In this document: in pieces, positions 26,651-36,947 of the stretch | Layout of the letters: each line of letters opens with the position of its first letter | Numbering within the stretch: the first letter of the stretch is position 1 | Assembly: GCF_900099965.1 (NCBI RefSeq) | Contig: NZ_FNDJ01000003.1 | Location: 186,001-250,000 of the forward strand | Direction of reading: 5' to 3' | From: Nonomuraea jiangxiensis | Lineage (GTDB): Bacteria > Actinomycetota > Actinomycetes > Streptosporangiales > Streptosporangiaceae | DNA length: 64,000 nucleotides | The notes under the pieces: model-generated | What the model was told of the DNA's origin: nothing | Seen by the model: the letters and a program-made list of their open reading frames with translations, nothing else | Databases searched by the model: none | Position numbers and translations under genes: made by a program

Positions 26651-26907
26651 GGCGCTCCGGCGATCGCGGCCAGCTCGTCGAGGATCGTTTCCGAACCCTC
26701 CCCCTCCGCGCTGATCACGACGGTCTCGCCCTGCCTGACGTCGAGTCCCATGATCGCGAGAATGCTCTTGCCGTTGACCGGGTCACCGCTGTACGGCCGC
26801 GCCACCGTGATGTCCATCGGGGCCTGTTTGGCCCGCTGCACGAACGTCGCCGCGGGCCGGGCGTGCAACCCCACCTCCGCCGCCACGGTGACCTTGCGCT
26901 CACCCAT
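26647..26907 (-). CDS. ptsH: PTS phosphocarrier protein HPr
   Basis: An 86-residue protein. H15 in GLHARPA is the phosphorylated His, and S48 in GKSILAIMGLDV corresponds to the regulatory Ser of Gram-positive HPr. It relays phosphate from enzyme I to the EIIA protein encoded just upstream on the same strand. A DasR-site-like sequence lies 20-35 bp before the start. Confidence 0.95.
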   Translation of the reverse strand: MGERKVTVAAEVGLHARPAATFVQRAKQAPMDITVARPYSGDPVNGKSILAIMGLDVRQGETVVISAEGEGSETILDELAAIAGAP

Positions 26908-26926
26908 CTGCTCTGCCTCCTTGTGC

Positions 26927-26942
26927 GCCGGTCCAGACCAGC
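26927..26942. promoter_or_regulatory. DasR-site-like (dre) sequence before ptsH
   Basis: On the minus strand GCTGGTCTGGACCGGC matches 12 of 16 positions of the dre consensus ACTGGTCTAGACCAGT and keeps the GGTC-N2-GACC dyad. Location close to the ptsH start suggests control of ptsHI by DasR. Weaker than the site at 28880. Confidence 0.55.
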
Positions 26943-27061
26943 CGGACCTCCGTCGATGCAGCCAGCCGATTCCCGGTCAAATCGGCGGCCTGCCTATTGT
27001 GACGTGTTCCGCCGATATGGTGGGGCGACCGGCGCACCGTGCAAACCGATCAAAGCCTCTC

Positions 27062-27508
27062 CTATTCCCATCTGAAGAGCTCATCACCAACGTGCACCGC
27101 TCCCTCCGCCACTCCGGTCACGGCCCCGGCCAGGGCGTCGAGCGCGACCACCGGGCACACCGGCGAGCGCCCGCCCGCCTCGATCGCCGCCGGGTCCCAG
27201 GCCACCACCGGCTGGCCGGCGCTCACCCGGTCGCCCTCGGCCGCCAGCAGCTTGAACCCCTCGCCCTGGAGCTGGACCGTGTCGATGCCGAGGTGCACGA
27301 GCACGCCCTTGCCGTCGTCGCCGACGATCACGTACGCGTGCGGATGGAGCTTCATGATCTTCCCCGCGATGGGGGCGACGGCCTTGCCGGGGCCCCGCAG
27401 CGGATCGATCGCCGTGCCCGGCCCGACCATGCCCGCGGAGAACACCGGATCGGGCACGGCGGCCAGCCCCACGGCCGCCCCCTCCACCGGGGCGAGAACA
27501 GTCGTCAT
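27062..27508 (-). CDS. crr: PTS glucose/GlcNAc-type EIIA component
   Basis: A 148-residue protein of the EIIA-Glc (Crr) family. The two active-site histidines are in MKLHPHAYV (about 55-57) and VLVHLGIDTV (H72, the phosphorylated one). It receives phosphate from HPr and gives it to EIIB, and in actinobacteria it serves the N-acetylglucosamine system. Last gene of the SIS-EIIB-EIIA operon; it lies 10 bp after the EIIB stop. Confidence 0.93.
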   Translation of the reverse strand: MTTVLAPVEGAAVGLAAVPDPVFSAGMVGPGTAIDPLRGPGKAVAPIAGKIMKLHPHAYVIVGDDGKGVLVHLGIDTVQLQGEGFKLLAAEGDRVSAGQPVVAWDPAAIEAGGRSPVCPVVALDALAGAVTGVAEGAVHVGDELFRWE

Positions 27509-27518
27509 GGCCTCGCCC

Positions 27519-27752
27519 TCAGCCGATGATGTCCTCGATGTCGCTGGCTATCGTGTCGGCCTCCGGCCCGACGACGACCTGGACCACGTTTCCCGTGGCC
27601 ATCACGCCGTGCGCGCCGGCCGCCTTGAGCGCGTCCTGGTCGACCTTGGACGCGTCGTACACCTCCGTGCGCAACCGGGTGATGCAGGGCTCGATCTCGA
27701 TGATGTTCTCGGCCCCGCCGAGCCCGGCGATGATCGCGTACGCATCCGCCAT
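27519..27752 (-). CDS. PTS EIIB component, glucose/N-acetylglucosamine type
   Basis: A 77-residue PTS_EIIB domain. The phosphorylated Cys is C23 in IEPCITRLR, the standard site. The rest of the small fold is intact. Stand-alone EIIB proteins of this size (NagF in Streptomyces coelicolor) pair with a separate EIIC. It sits between the SIS-domain gene and crr in one minus-strand operon; the EIIC gene is about 2.2 kb away on the other strand. Confidence 0.93.
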   Translation of the reverse strand: MADAYAIIAGLGGAENIIEIEPCITRLRTEVYDASKVDQDALKAAGAHGVMATGNVVQVVVGPEADTIASDIEDIIG

Positions 27753-27789
27753 CCGGTCCTCCCTAGCGCTCGCCTCCGACCAGGCTAGA

Positions 27790-28824
27790 TCAGTCCGTCT
27801 GCGTCACCTTGTTCAAGCCACGCGGCGCGTCGGGGTCGATGCCGAGCCTGCGGGCCAGCGCCTCGGTGAGCAGCTGCGCGGGCACGATCAGGCCCATCGG
27901 CGCCACCCACTCGGGCAGCTCGGGGCCGTTGAGCGCGGCCGTGCCCGCCCGCGCGAGCGCGTCACCGCCGCCGATCGTGTACGCCGCCGCCCCCGCCGAC
28001 ACGACCCGCTCGGCCAGCGCGACGGTGCCGGCCAGCGTGGGACTGTTCTCAGCGGCGACCAGCAACGCCGGCGTGTCGGCGTCGACCACGGCGATCGGGC
28101 CGTGCAGCAGGTCGGCGTACGACAGTCCCATGGCGTGCAGGTAGCAGGCCTCCTTGAGCTTCAGCGCGGTCTCCAGCGCGGTCGAGAACGCCAGCCCGCG
28201 CCCCGAGACCACCACGCCGGGCTTGTCCAGCAGCCCCTCGACCACGGCCGCCACGTCACCCGGCTCGGCGATCAGCTTCTCCACCGCGTCGGGCACCCGC
28301 CGCAGCTCGTCCACGTCGACGTCGGCCCCCAGCCCCAGCGCGAGCACCGCCAGCGCCGCGAGCTGCGTCGTGTACGTCTTCGTCGCGGGGACGGCCTTCT
28401 CCTCGCCCGCCACCGTGCACAGAGCGACGTCGGCGGCCTGCGCCAGCGGGCTCCCCGCGCCGCCGTTGGTGATCCCGACAGTCCTGGCCCCGCAGTCCTT
28501 GGCCCAGGTCAGGGTCTCGACGATCTCCTCGGTCCGCCCCGACTGCGAGATCGCCACCGCCAGCACCCCGTCCAGGTCCAGCCGGCGCTTGTACGTCGTC
28601 GCGATCGACGGCGCGGCCAGCGCTGACAGGCGACCGGCGTGCGACTCGACCAGGTAGCGCCCGTATACTGCGGCGTTGTCCGAGGTGCCGCGGGCGATGA
28701 ACAGCAGTTGGCGAGTCCGCTCGCCAATGGCCCTCACTTCGTCGACCTGGGACAGCAGGGAGTCCAGCGTGGCCCGCAGCGCGGCCGGCTGCTCCGCGAT
28801 CTCGCTGCGCATCATGGTGGTCAT
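27790..28824 (-). CDS. SIS-domain sugar-phosphate protein, probable GlcN-6-P deaminase
   Basis: A 344-residue protein with two SIS domains like the isomerase half of GlmS but without the glutaminase half. Motifs: LFIARGTSDNAAVYGRYL, AISQSGRTEEIVE (phosphosugar-binding Ser), VSGRGLAFSTALETALKLKE and the C-terminal LNKVTQTD. This architecture is that of NagB-II/AgaS-type deaminases, which turn glucosamine-6-phosphate into fructose-6-phosphate and ammonia. Being first in an operon with EIIB and EIIA, behind a DasR site, supports this role. No nagA deacetylase is in the window. Isomerase activity on another amino-sugar phosphate cannot be excluded. Confidence 0.82.
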   Translation of the reverse strand: MTTMMRSEIAEQPAALRATLDSLLSQVDEVRAIGERTRQLLFIARGTSDNAAVYGRYLVESHAGRLSALAAPSIATTYKRRLDLDGVLAVAISQSGRTEEIVETLTWAKDCGARTVGITNGGAGSPLAQAADVALCTVAGEEKAVPATKTYTTQLAALAVLALGLGADVDVDELRRVPDAVEKLIAEPGDVAAVVEGLLDKPGVVVSGRGLAFSTALETALKLKEACYLHAMGLSYADLLHGPIAVVDADTPALLVAAENSPTLAGTVALAERVVSAGAAAYTIGGGDALARAGTAALNGPELPEWVAPMGLIVPAQLLTEALARRLGIDPDAPRGLNKVTQTD

Positions 28825-28879
28825 CTTGGGCTCATCCTTAACTCATCACAGCACGGGCTTGACCGTCTTTCACGACATG

Positions 28880-28901
28880 TGGTCTAGTCCGGACTAGACC
28901 A
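28880..28901. promoter_or_regulatory. DasR operator: 22-bp perfect palindrome
   Basis: TGGTCTAG, then TCCGGA, then CTAGACCA: a perfect inverted repeat of 22 bp. Each half closely matches the dre consensus ACTGGTCTAGACCAGT, so it reads as two overlapping dre sites. It lies 56 bp before the SIS-domain gene and 47 bp before dasR, and can control both divergent promoters. GlcN-6-phosphate is the known effector that releases DasR. Confidence 0.9.
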
Positions 28902-28947
28902 GTACGAACCATAGCCCATCACCCAGGTCATCACGAGGGGAGGATCC

Positions 28948-29688
28948 GTGGCGCACATCGATCCGGACAGCCCGGTGCCCAAGTATTTCCAGCTTCGCGA
29001 GATCCTGCTGGACCTCATCGACAGTGACGAGCTCAGCATCGGCGCGGCGATCCCGTCCGAGCGCGAGTTGTGCCAGCGTTTCGGCCTGTCCAGAATGACG
29101 GTCCGGCAGGCCGTCGACCATCTCGTCTCCGAGGGCCGGCTGCACCGCGTGCCCGGCAAGGGGACGTTCGTCGCCCGACCCAAGATCGAGCTGGCGCTGC
29201 AGCTCACCTCGTTCACCGACGACATGAGGGCCCGCGGCATGATCCCGGGCTCGCGCGACGTCGACCGCCGCGTCGTGCGCGCCAGCGCCCACCTGGCCAA
29301 GGAACTGGGGATCCAGCCGGGCGAGGAGGTGCACTTCATTGAGCGCCTCCGTACGGCCGACGGGGAGCCGCTGTCCATCGAGCGGGCCCACATCCCGGTC
29401 AAGCTCGCCCCCGACCTCGCCGACCAAGACTTGTCCGACAAATCACTCTATGAGCTGCTGGAAAGCCGCTACGGCCTCGTCATGGACGCCGGCGAACTCA
29501 CCATCGACGGCGGCATCGCCGACCCGAGCGACGCCGATCTGCTGAAGCTGCCGCGCGGCGGCGCCGTACTGCTGCTGCAGCGCAGATCCTTCGCGGGCGG
29601 CGTCTGCGCGGAGCTCGGCGTGTCCACCTACCGCGCGGACCGCTACCAGCTCCGCACCCTCCTGGAGATGCCCGCAAGACGCTCCTGA
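28948..29688 (+). CDS. dasR: GntR/HutC-family regulator DasR
   Basis: A 246-residue regulator. The GntR winged helix (about 10-75) has PSERELCQRFGLSRMTVRQAV and RVPGKGTFVA. The UTRA effector domain follows (about 95-235) with the usual ERLRTADGEPLSIERAHIP segment. Length, domain order and the dre palindrome directly upstream identify it as DasR, the global GlcNAc-sensing repressor of actinomycetes that links nutrient state to development and antibiotic production. GTG start after GGGGAGG. Divergent from the SIS/EIIB/EIIA operon and followed by the EIIC gene. Confidence 0.92.
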   Translation: MAHIDPDSPVPKYFQLREILLDLIDSDELSIGAAIPSERELCQRFGLSRMTVRQAVDHLVSEGRLHRVPGKGTFVARPKIELALQLTSFTDDMRARGMIPGSRDVDRRVVRASAHLAKELGIQPGEEVHFIERLRTADGEPLSIERAHIPVKLAPDLADQDLSDKSLYELLESRYGLVMDAGELTIDGGIADPSDADLLKLPRGGAVLLLQRRSFAGGVCAELGVSTYRADRYQLRTLLEMPARRS

Positions 29689-29938
29689 GCGCTGACCCCC
29701 TCGGCGGAGACACCCTCGCAACCGAGAAACCCCCACCCCGCCCCAGGCCCCGCACCCGGCGGAACCCCTGAACCCCCGACCTCGCTCCTCGCGTTCCCCT
29801 CCCGGGGTAGCCCTCATAGACGCCCGACCCCCCACCCAAAACCCGGCAAATCCCCCCAAATCCCCTCCACATACCCTGACTGATGAAACCTGACCCCCCG
29901 GAGTGCCTCGGCTCCCACCCGCCTCGGAGGAACGCCCG

Positions 29939-31264
29939 GTGAACGACACCACCGCCGCCGCGGCCGCTGCTCAGCCCTCGCCGTTCGCCCGCGTGATGAC
30001 GGTGCTCCAGCGGCTGGGCCGTTCCCTGATGCTGCCCATCGCCGCGCTGCCCGCGGCCGCCCTGCTGTTGCGTTTCGGCCAGCCCGACATGCTCGGCTCG
30101 AACGGCGCGGAGCCCGGTGGGCTCGCGGACGTGGCCGGGTTCGCCTGGATGAACCAGGTGGCCGAGGTGCTTGCCGCCGCCGGGGCGGCATTGTTCGAGA
30201 ACCTGCCGCTGCTGTTCGCCGTGGGGGTGGCGATCGGCTTCGCCCGCAAGTCCGACGGCAGCACGGCGCTCGCCGCCGTGGTCGGCTACCTGGTCTTCGA
30301 CCGGGTGACGAAGGTGATGTTCTTCGGCTCGGACATCCGCGACACCGTACTCATCAGGGAGGTCCAGGACCAGGGCATCAAGGAGATCATCAACTACGGC
30401 ATGCAGAACCCCACCAAGGTGCTCGGCGGCATCATGATGGGCCTGGTCACCGCGATCCTCTGGCAGCGTTTCCACCGCATCAAGCTGCCTTCCTGGCTGG
30501 CGTTCTTCGGCGGGCGCAGGTTCGTACCCATCATCACCTCGATCGTCGCCCTGCTCCTCGGGGTGGTCTTCGGCTGGCTCTGGCCGGTGCTCGGCGACTG
30601 GATCCGCCACGCCGGCGAGGCCCTGGCCGCGGCCGGCCCCATCGGCACCGGCATCTACGGCCTGATCAACCGCCTGCTCATCCCCCTGGGCCTGCACCAC
30701 TTCGTCAACTCGGTCGTCTGGTACGTGGTGCCGCAGTGCGACGTGGGCGGCCAGGTGCTGGGCGGCGACTGGAACTGCTATTTCGGCGGGGCCCCGCACT
30801 CGGGCCAGTTCATGGCCGGCTTCTTTCCGATCATGATGTTCGCCCTCCCGGCCGCCGCGCTGGCCATGTGGCGCGCGGCCCCCGCACACCGCCGGGCCAC
30901 GGTGGGCGGCATCATGCTCTCGGCGGCCCTGGCCTCCTTCGTCACTGGCATCACGGAGCCGATCGAGTTCGCCTTTATCTTCGTGGCACCCCTGCTGCTG
31001 GTCGTCCACGCGTTCCTGACGGGTGTCGCGATGGCCCTGACCACCCTGATAGGCGGCCAACTCGGCTTCGGCTTCTCCGCCGGCCTCCTGGACCTCCTCC
31101 TCAACGCCAGCAAATCCAACACCGAAAACCTCCCCGGCATCCTCCTCCTGGGCGTCGCCTACGGCGTCCTCTACTACGCCGTCTTCACCTTCCTGATCCA
31201 CAAACTCAACATCCAGACCCCCGGCCGAGAACCCGAACCCGACGTCGACTCCGGAGAAACCTAA
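29939..31264 (+). CDS. PTS EIIC permease, glucose/N-acetylglucosamine type
   Basis: A 441-residue membrane protein with about ten helices. PTS_EIIC motifs include RLGRSLMLPIAALPAAALLLR at the start and GITEPIEFAFIFVAPLLL, the conserved substrate-binding GxTEP. It has no fused EIIB or EIIA, so it should work with the separate EIIB, EIIA, HPr and enzyme I encoded nearby. The GTG at 29939 is preferred to an upstream frame start because GGAGGAA stands 7 bases before it. It is 250 bp after dasR on the same strand; no dre site is seen in the C-rich spacer. Confidence 0.92.
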   Translation: MNDTTAAAAAAQPSPFARVMTVLQRLGRSLMLPIAALPAAALLLRFGQPDMLGSNGAEPGGLADVAGFAWMNQVAEVLAAAGAALFENLPLLFAVGVAIGFARKSDGSTALAAVVGYLVFDRVTKVMFFGSDIRDTVLIREVQDQGIKEIINYGMQNPTKVLGGIMMGLVTAILWQRFHRIKLPSWLAFFGGRRFVPIITSIVALLLGVVFGWLWPVLGDWIRHAGEALAAAGPIGTGIYGLINRLLIPLGLHHFVNSVVWYVVPQCDVGGQVLGGDWNCYFGGAPHSGQFMAGFFPIMMFALPAAALAMWRAAPAHRRATVGGIMLSAALASFVTGITEPIEFAFIFVAPLLLVVHAFLTGVAMALTTLIGGQLGFGFSAGLLDLLLNASKSNTENLPGILLLGVAYGVLYYAVFTFLIHKLNIQTPGREPEPDVDSGET

Positions 31265-32263
31265 CCCACCCCCACCCTGACCTCCCGGCACCCCCTGGCA
31301 CGAAGTCTCACCGCCGCGACCTGGCTCTGTTGCTCCCCGACCACAAGCGCCGGTCCCGCCATCGAGAACGCCCCACCAACGCGGCGCAGAACGACCCGCA
31401 GCAGAGCGGCCCGCAGCAGAGGACGCCAACACCCAGGCACAACCCTGACGCCGACCACAACCGGGTCTCCCATCGGACGTCCCCTGCCGCAACGCAGGAG
31501 CGGCCCCCAGCGAAGAGCGCTGACGGACAGGAACAGCCGTGGCCCCGACCACCTGGAGATCTGACCCACCATGGCGGCGATGCCGTGGTGGGGCGGTGGC
31601 GCGGTGCCGAGGCCGCCGTGCCGAAGCCGCCGTGCCAAGGTCACCCTGCTGAGGCGCGGCGATCCCATGACGCGGCAGTCGCCCGGCAGTGAGGTCGCAA
31701 CGCCGTCGCGCGGCGATCCCATGACGCGGCAGTGGCGCGGCTGGTGAGGTGGCGGTCCGGGCCGTGTGCGGCGGTCGGGCGGGGTGCCGAGGCCGCCGTG
31801 CCGAGGTCACCCTGCCGAGGCGCGGCGGTCCCATGACGCGGCAGTCGCCCGGCGGCGAGGTCGCGACGCCGTCACACGGCGATCCCACGACGCGGCAGTG
31901 GCGCGGTGCCGAAGCCGCCGTGCCAAAGCCGCCCTGCCAAGGCCGCCCTGCCGAGGCGCGGCGATCCCATGACGCGGCAGTCGCCCGGCGGCGAGGTCGC
32001 GACGCCGTCACACGGCGATCCCACGACGCGGCAGTGGCGCGGCGGGTGAGGTGGCGGTCCGGGCCGTGTGCCGTTCTTGGCCGTGTGCGGTTCTTGGTGG
32101 TGCAGTTCGGGGCGGTGTTGGGCAGCGGGAGTGCAACCTCACCTCCACCCCCAGAAAAGGGTGGGCACCATAACCACAAATCAACCCGACTTAAAAGGTT
32201 TGGGCTGGCCGTAAGTCAACCATCCATGCCCGAAACAAGCCGACACCCCTTAGGTGAGGGGAT
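31265..32263. other. Gene-free GC-rich stretch after the EIIC gene
   Basis: About 1 kb without a convincing gene on either strand. Long frames exist on the minus strand, but they have skewed Arg/Ala/Pro composition, no ribosome binding sites and read through the repeats. 31265-31580 shows no structure I can name. 31620-32070 carries imperfect repeats, described separately. From 32140 the base composition falls towards AT, marking the control region of the next gene. Confidence 0.6.
31620..32070 (+). repeat. Imperfect GC-rich repeats of about 100-120 bp, three copies
   Basis: Three copies of a block containing GCGGCGATCCCATGACGCGG, then CAGTCGCCCGG, GAGGTCGC, ACGCCGTC, CGGCGATCCCA and GACGCGGCAGTGGCGCGG occur near 31645-31740, 31810-31905 and 31955-32042. 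After the first and third copies the same flank GGTGAGGTGGCGGTCCGGGC follows (31743 and 32044), so a segment of about 300 bp seems duplicated. Copies differ by single-base changes and by short runs of CCGCCGTGCC/CCGCCCTGCC. No open frame uses the unit consistently. No mobile-element ends are seen. Confidence 0.75.
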
Positions 32264-32401
32264 CCAACTTCCGAGAACTTTCTACACCTTAAACGGACAA
32301 GCCCGGCCGCCCATCCAAGAAGTTGGCGGCGAATGTATAAATACGCAGGGCCGAAAACTCGTTATACCGATTCTTCTTCCGCCCAGGAATTTGGAGGATA
32401 C
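32264..32401 (+). promoter_or_regulatory. AT-richer leader with long-range stem before the Rv3235-like gene
   Basis: The 5' region has lower GC than its surroundings. CCAACTTC at 32264-32271 can pair with GAAGTTGG at 32319-32326, closing a loop of 47 bases, and a CCCCT/AGGGG hairpin lies just before (about 32247-32262). TATAAATA at 32335 may be a -10-like element. No known riboswitch class matches by eye. Function unknown. Confidence 0.3.
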
Positions 32402-32860
32402 GTGTCAGCGACACCCCGCATCGGCCTGACCCCCGTCCCCGAGCCCCCCTACGACGACGAGCAACCCCGCCGCCTCGAAAGGCGCCAGACGCCCCAGGTC
32501 GACGGCTCCCTGGCCCTCGACCCCCACCCCTTGGTATGGGGCCCACCAGGCGCGATCCCCGACGAGCGCAAGCTGCGTTATCTCGGACAAGCCCTGGCGG
32601 AGGTCCTTTCCGGCCGGCGCCCGCCCGAGACGGTAGCCGACAAGCTGACGGAACGAGCCTACCGGGAACTGGTCCGGGCAGGCCAGATGATACACGCCGA
32701 CCGGCCGCCGTTCGCGAAAAGCCTGCACGTGAAGGAGCCCCGGGACGGCGCCGTGGAAATGTGCGTCCTCGTCGCCTGCGGCGACCGTAATCACGTACTC
32801 GCCATACGCCTCGAACGGCGCGGCGTCCGATGGTTGTGCACCGATTTCGAAACGGCCTAG
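32402..32860 (+). CDS. Rv3235-family protein
   Basis: A 152-residue soluble protein. The conserved C-terminal two-thirds has LRYLGQALAEVLSGRRPPE, followed by an Arg-rich helix, and VLVACGDRNHVLAIRLERRG then RWLCTDFETA, the pattern I know from Mycobacterium tuberculosis Rv3235 and its relatives. Location next to secA is conserved in actinobacteria. Function is unknown. The GTG at 32402 follows GGAGGATA with a short spacer; the in-frame ATG at 32333 is upstream of the leader and less likely. Convergent with secA across a strong bidirectional terminator. Confidence 0.85.
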   Translation: MSATPRIGLTPVPEPPYDDEQPRRLERRQTPQVDGSLALDPHPLVWGPPGAIPDERKLRYLGQALAEVLSGRRPPETVADKLTERAYRELVRAGQMIHADRPPFAKSLHVKEPRDGAVEMCVLVACGDRNHVLAIRLERRGVRWLCTDFETA

Positions 32861-32873
32861 AGAACATGAGAAA

Positions 32874-32901
32874 CCCCCACCTCCGCCCGGGGAGGTGGGG
32901 G
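32874..32901. terminator. Bidirectional terminator between Rv3235-like gene and secA
   Basis: Perfect 11-bp stem, CCCCCACCTCC paired with GGAGGTGGGGG, around a six-base loop. It sits 13 bp after one stop codon and 14 bp after the other of two convergent genes. A-rich bases flank it on the left, so the minus-strand transcript has a short U-run. Confidence 0.9.
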
Positions 32902-32915
32902 CCTCGGTAAATCGG

Positions 32916-35705
<2,790 letters not shown>

Positions 35706-35928
35706 TTTATGTAAAGCTCCTCGCAGGTCTACCCCGGCGCCGCCGCCAGGAGGAGAGGCCGAGACAAACTTCCCCGTTGCCATCGTAGGCGGTTCTGCAA
35801 CCAGACACAGCCACCGCGACGGCGAGGCCGCCACCCGCGTCTGGGAGAATGGTGCATGGCAGAGGGTATGCCGGTTGAGCGCCGGCTCGCACCATTAAGC
35901 GCGATATCCGGCAAAGGAAGGATTTTTC

Positions 35929-36189
35929 ATGGTTGAGGGGAAGAAGTCGGAGCAAACGGAGAATCTCGGCAGCCACGCGGGGCGAGCGTCGTCGTGGCTG
36001 GCGGTGACGGTGATGCTGGTGGGCACGGTGGTGGCCGGCTTCGGACTCACGGCCAACAACTGGATGCTCGTCTGGATCGGCGCCGGGGTGTTCGTTGTCG
36101 GCGGCATCCTCGCCCTGGTCTTCGATATCTTCACCGACGTCGTGATCGACGCTCCTCGCGTGGGCATGCGCGCTGAAGATCACCGCTGA
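35929..36189 (+). CDS. Small membrane protein, HGxxPAAW-family-like
   Basis: An 86-residue protein with two hydrophobic helices (about 24-46 and 49-70), a polar N-terminus with HAGRASSWLAVTVMLVG and a C-terminus with DIFTDVVIDAPR. It resembles the small two-helix HGxxPAAW membrane proteins of actinobacteria, but the motif is degenerate (HAGRASSW). Function unknown. A good ribosome binding site, AAGGAAGG, precedes the ATG. A strong terminator follows. Confidence 0.7.
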   Translation: MVEGKKSEQTENLGSHAGRASSWLAVTVMLVGTVVAGFGLTANNWMLVWIGAGVFVVGGILALVFDIFTDVVIDAPRVGMRAEDHR

Positions 36190-36201
36190 CCCAAGCTCCA
36201 A

Positions 36202-36234
36202 CGGCGGGCACCCGACCCCACGGGCTGCCCGCCG
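36202..36234 (+). terminator. Intrinsic terminator after the small membrane protein gene
   Basis: Stem CGGCGGGCA/TGCCCGCCG of nine base pairs, extended by CCC/GGG inside with one bulged C, then CTCCTTTTCC as a T-rich tail. It starts 12 bp after the stop codon. Confidence 0.85.
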
Positions 36235-36317
36235 CTCCTTTTCCACCCCAAACCCCCCTCCCCAGGCCCCCACACTCCGCAACTTCACACGCGGTCGGTC
36301 GCTCTACGGTGCCCGGG

Positions 36318-36421
36318 CCGCGATGCCGGGATGCGACACCGGGATGCGACACCGAGCCGCGACGCCGAGCCGCGGCACCGGACCGCGGCACCGGACCGCA
36401 GCACCGGACCGCAGCACCGGG
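36318..36421 (+). repeat. Tandem array, eight copies of a 13-bp unit
   Basis: Eight head-to-tail 13-mers fit the pattern CCGCRRCACCGGA, for example CCGCGGCACCGGA twice and CCGCAGCACCGGA; the outer units are more diverged (ATGCGACACCGGG). The unit length is not a multiple of three, which speaks against a coding repeat. Confidence 0.85.
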
Positions 36422-36503
36422 CTCACGCTCGGGGCACACCACACACGGCGAAACCGAGCCGGCGACCGCACCGCAAGGCACACAACTCGCGACACGCAAC
36501 CGC

Positions 36504-36606
36504 CATCCACACTCGCACGCCAACCCTCATCCACACGCGCGACACGCCAACTCCCATCCACACGCGCGACACGCAACCCCGATGCATACGCGCGACACGC
36601 ACGCCA
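36504..36606 (+). repeat. Tandem array, about four copies of a 24-27-bp unit
   Basis: Units start CATCCACACGCGCGACACGC at 36528 and 36555, with diverged copies at 36504 and 36581. Period varies (24, 27, 26 bp). It includes the motif ACACGCGCGACACGC. No spacer-type variation like that of CRISPR is present. Confidence 0.8.
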
Positions 36607-36947
36607 ATACGCAGCTCGCGGGCACCCACCCAATGGCTTGGCCTGTGGCGGCTGGCAGGCACAGCCCCAGCCCCACTGCACGCCCACTCCCCCGAGCGCA
36701 ATCCCGCCAGGTCGTCCGCTATGTCGCCGGATCGCCCGCGACGTGACCCAGACAGCTCTGACGTGCCGCCGAACTCACACTCGACCCTCGATCCCCTGGT
36801 CGGCGTCCACCCCCGACGCCTGAGCGGGATCGGACCCCCATCTTCGGGTCGAATCCGGTCTCAACGCCCAGCGCGAGCATCCGGGCCGGTTTCTGTCGGT
36901 CTCCGCCGCTAGATTGCTCGCATGCATCCCCGTACCCACCCGCAGTC

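Larger units (their letters stand above)
36235..36947. other. Gene-free stretch with two tandem repeat arrays
   Basis: About 700 bp between the small membrane protein and the glycosylase gene. Apart from the two arrays described separately, 36610-36920 shows nothing I can name. Frames present in it are Arg/Pro/His-rich by-products of the repeats. Confidence 0.6.

Noticed and set aside
26965..26986. GCCGATT/AATCGGC hairpin as crr terminator
   Set aside because: Only a seven-bp stem with an eight-base loop, close to the ptsH promoter region; too weak to call.
25094..27529. 811-codon + strand frame opposite ptsI, ptsH and crr
   Set aside because: Antisense to three certain PTS genes with no domain or ribosome binding site.
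29498..32179. 893-codon open frame on the minus strand across EIIC and the repeats
   Set aside because: Composition is Arg/Gly/Glu-rich without domains, and it is antisense to the certain EIIC gene.
36318..36606. Possible CRISPR array
   Set aside because: The repeats are contiguous without unique spacers, units of 13 and about 26 bp, and no cas genes are in the window.
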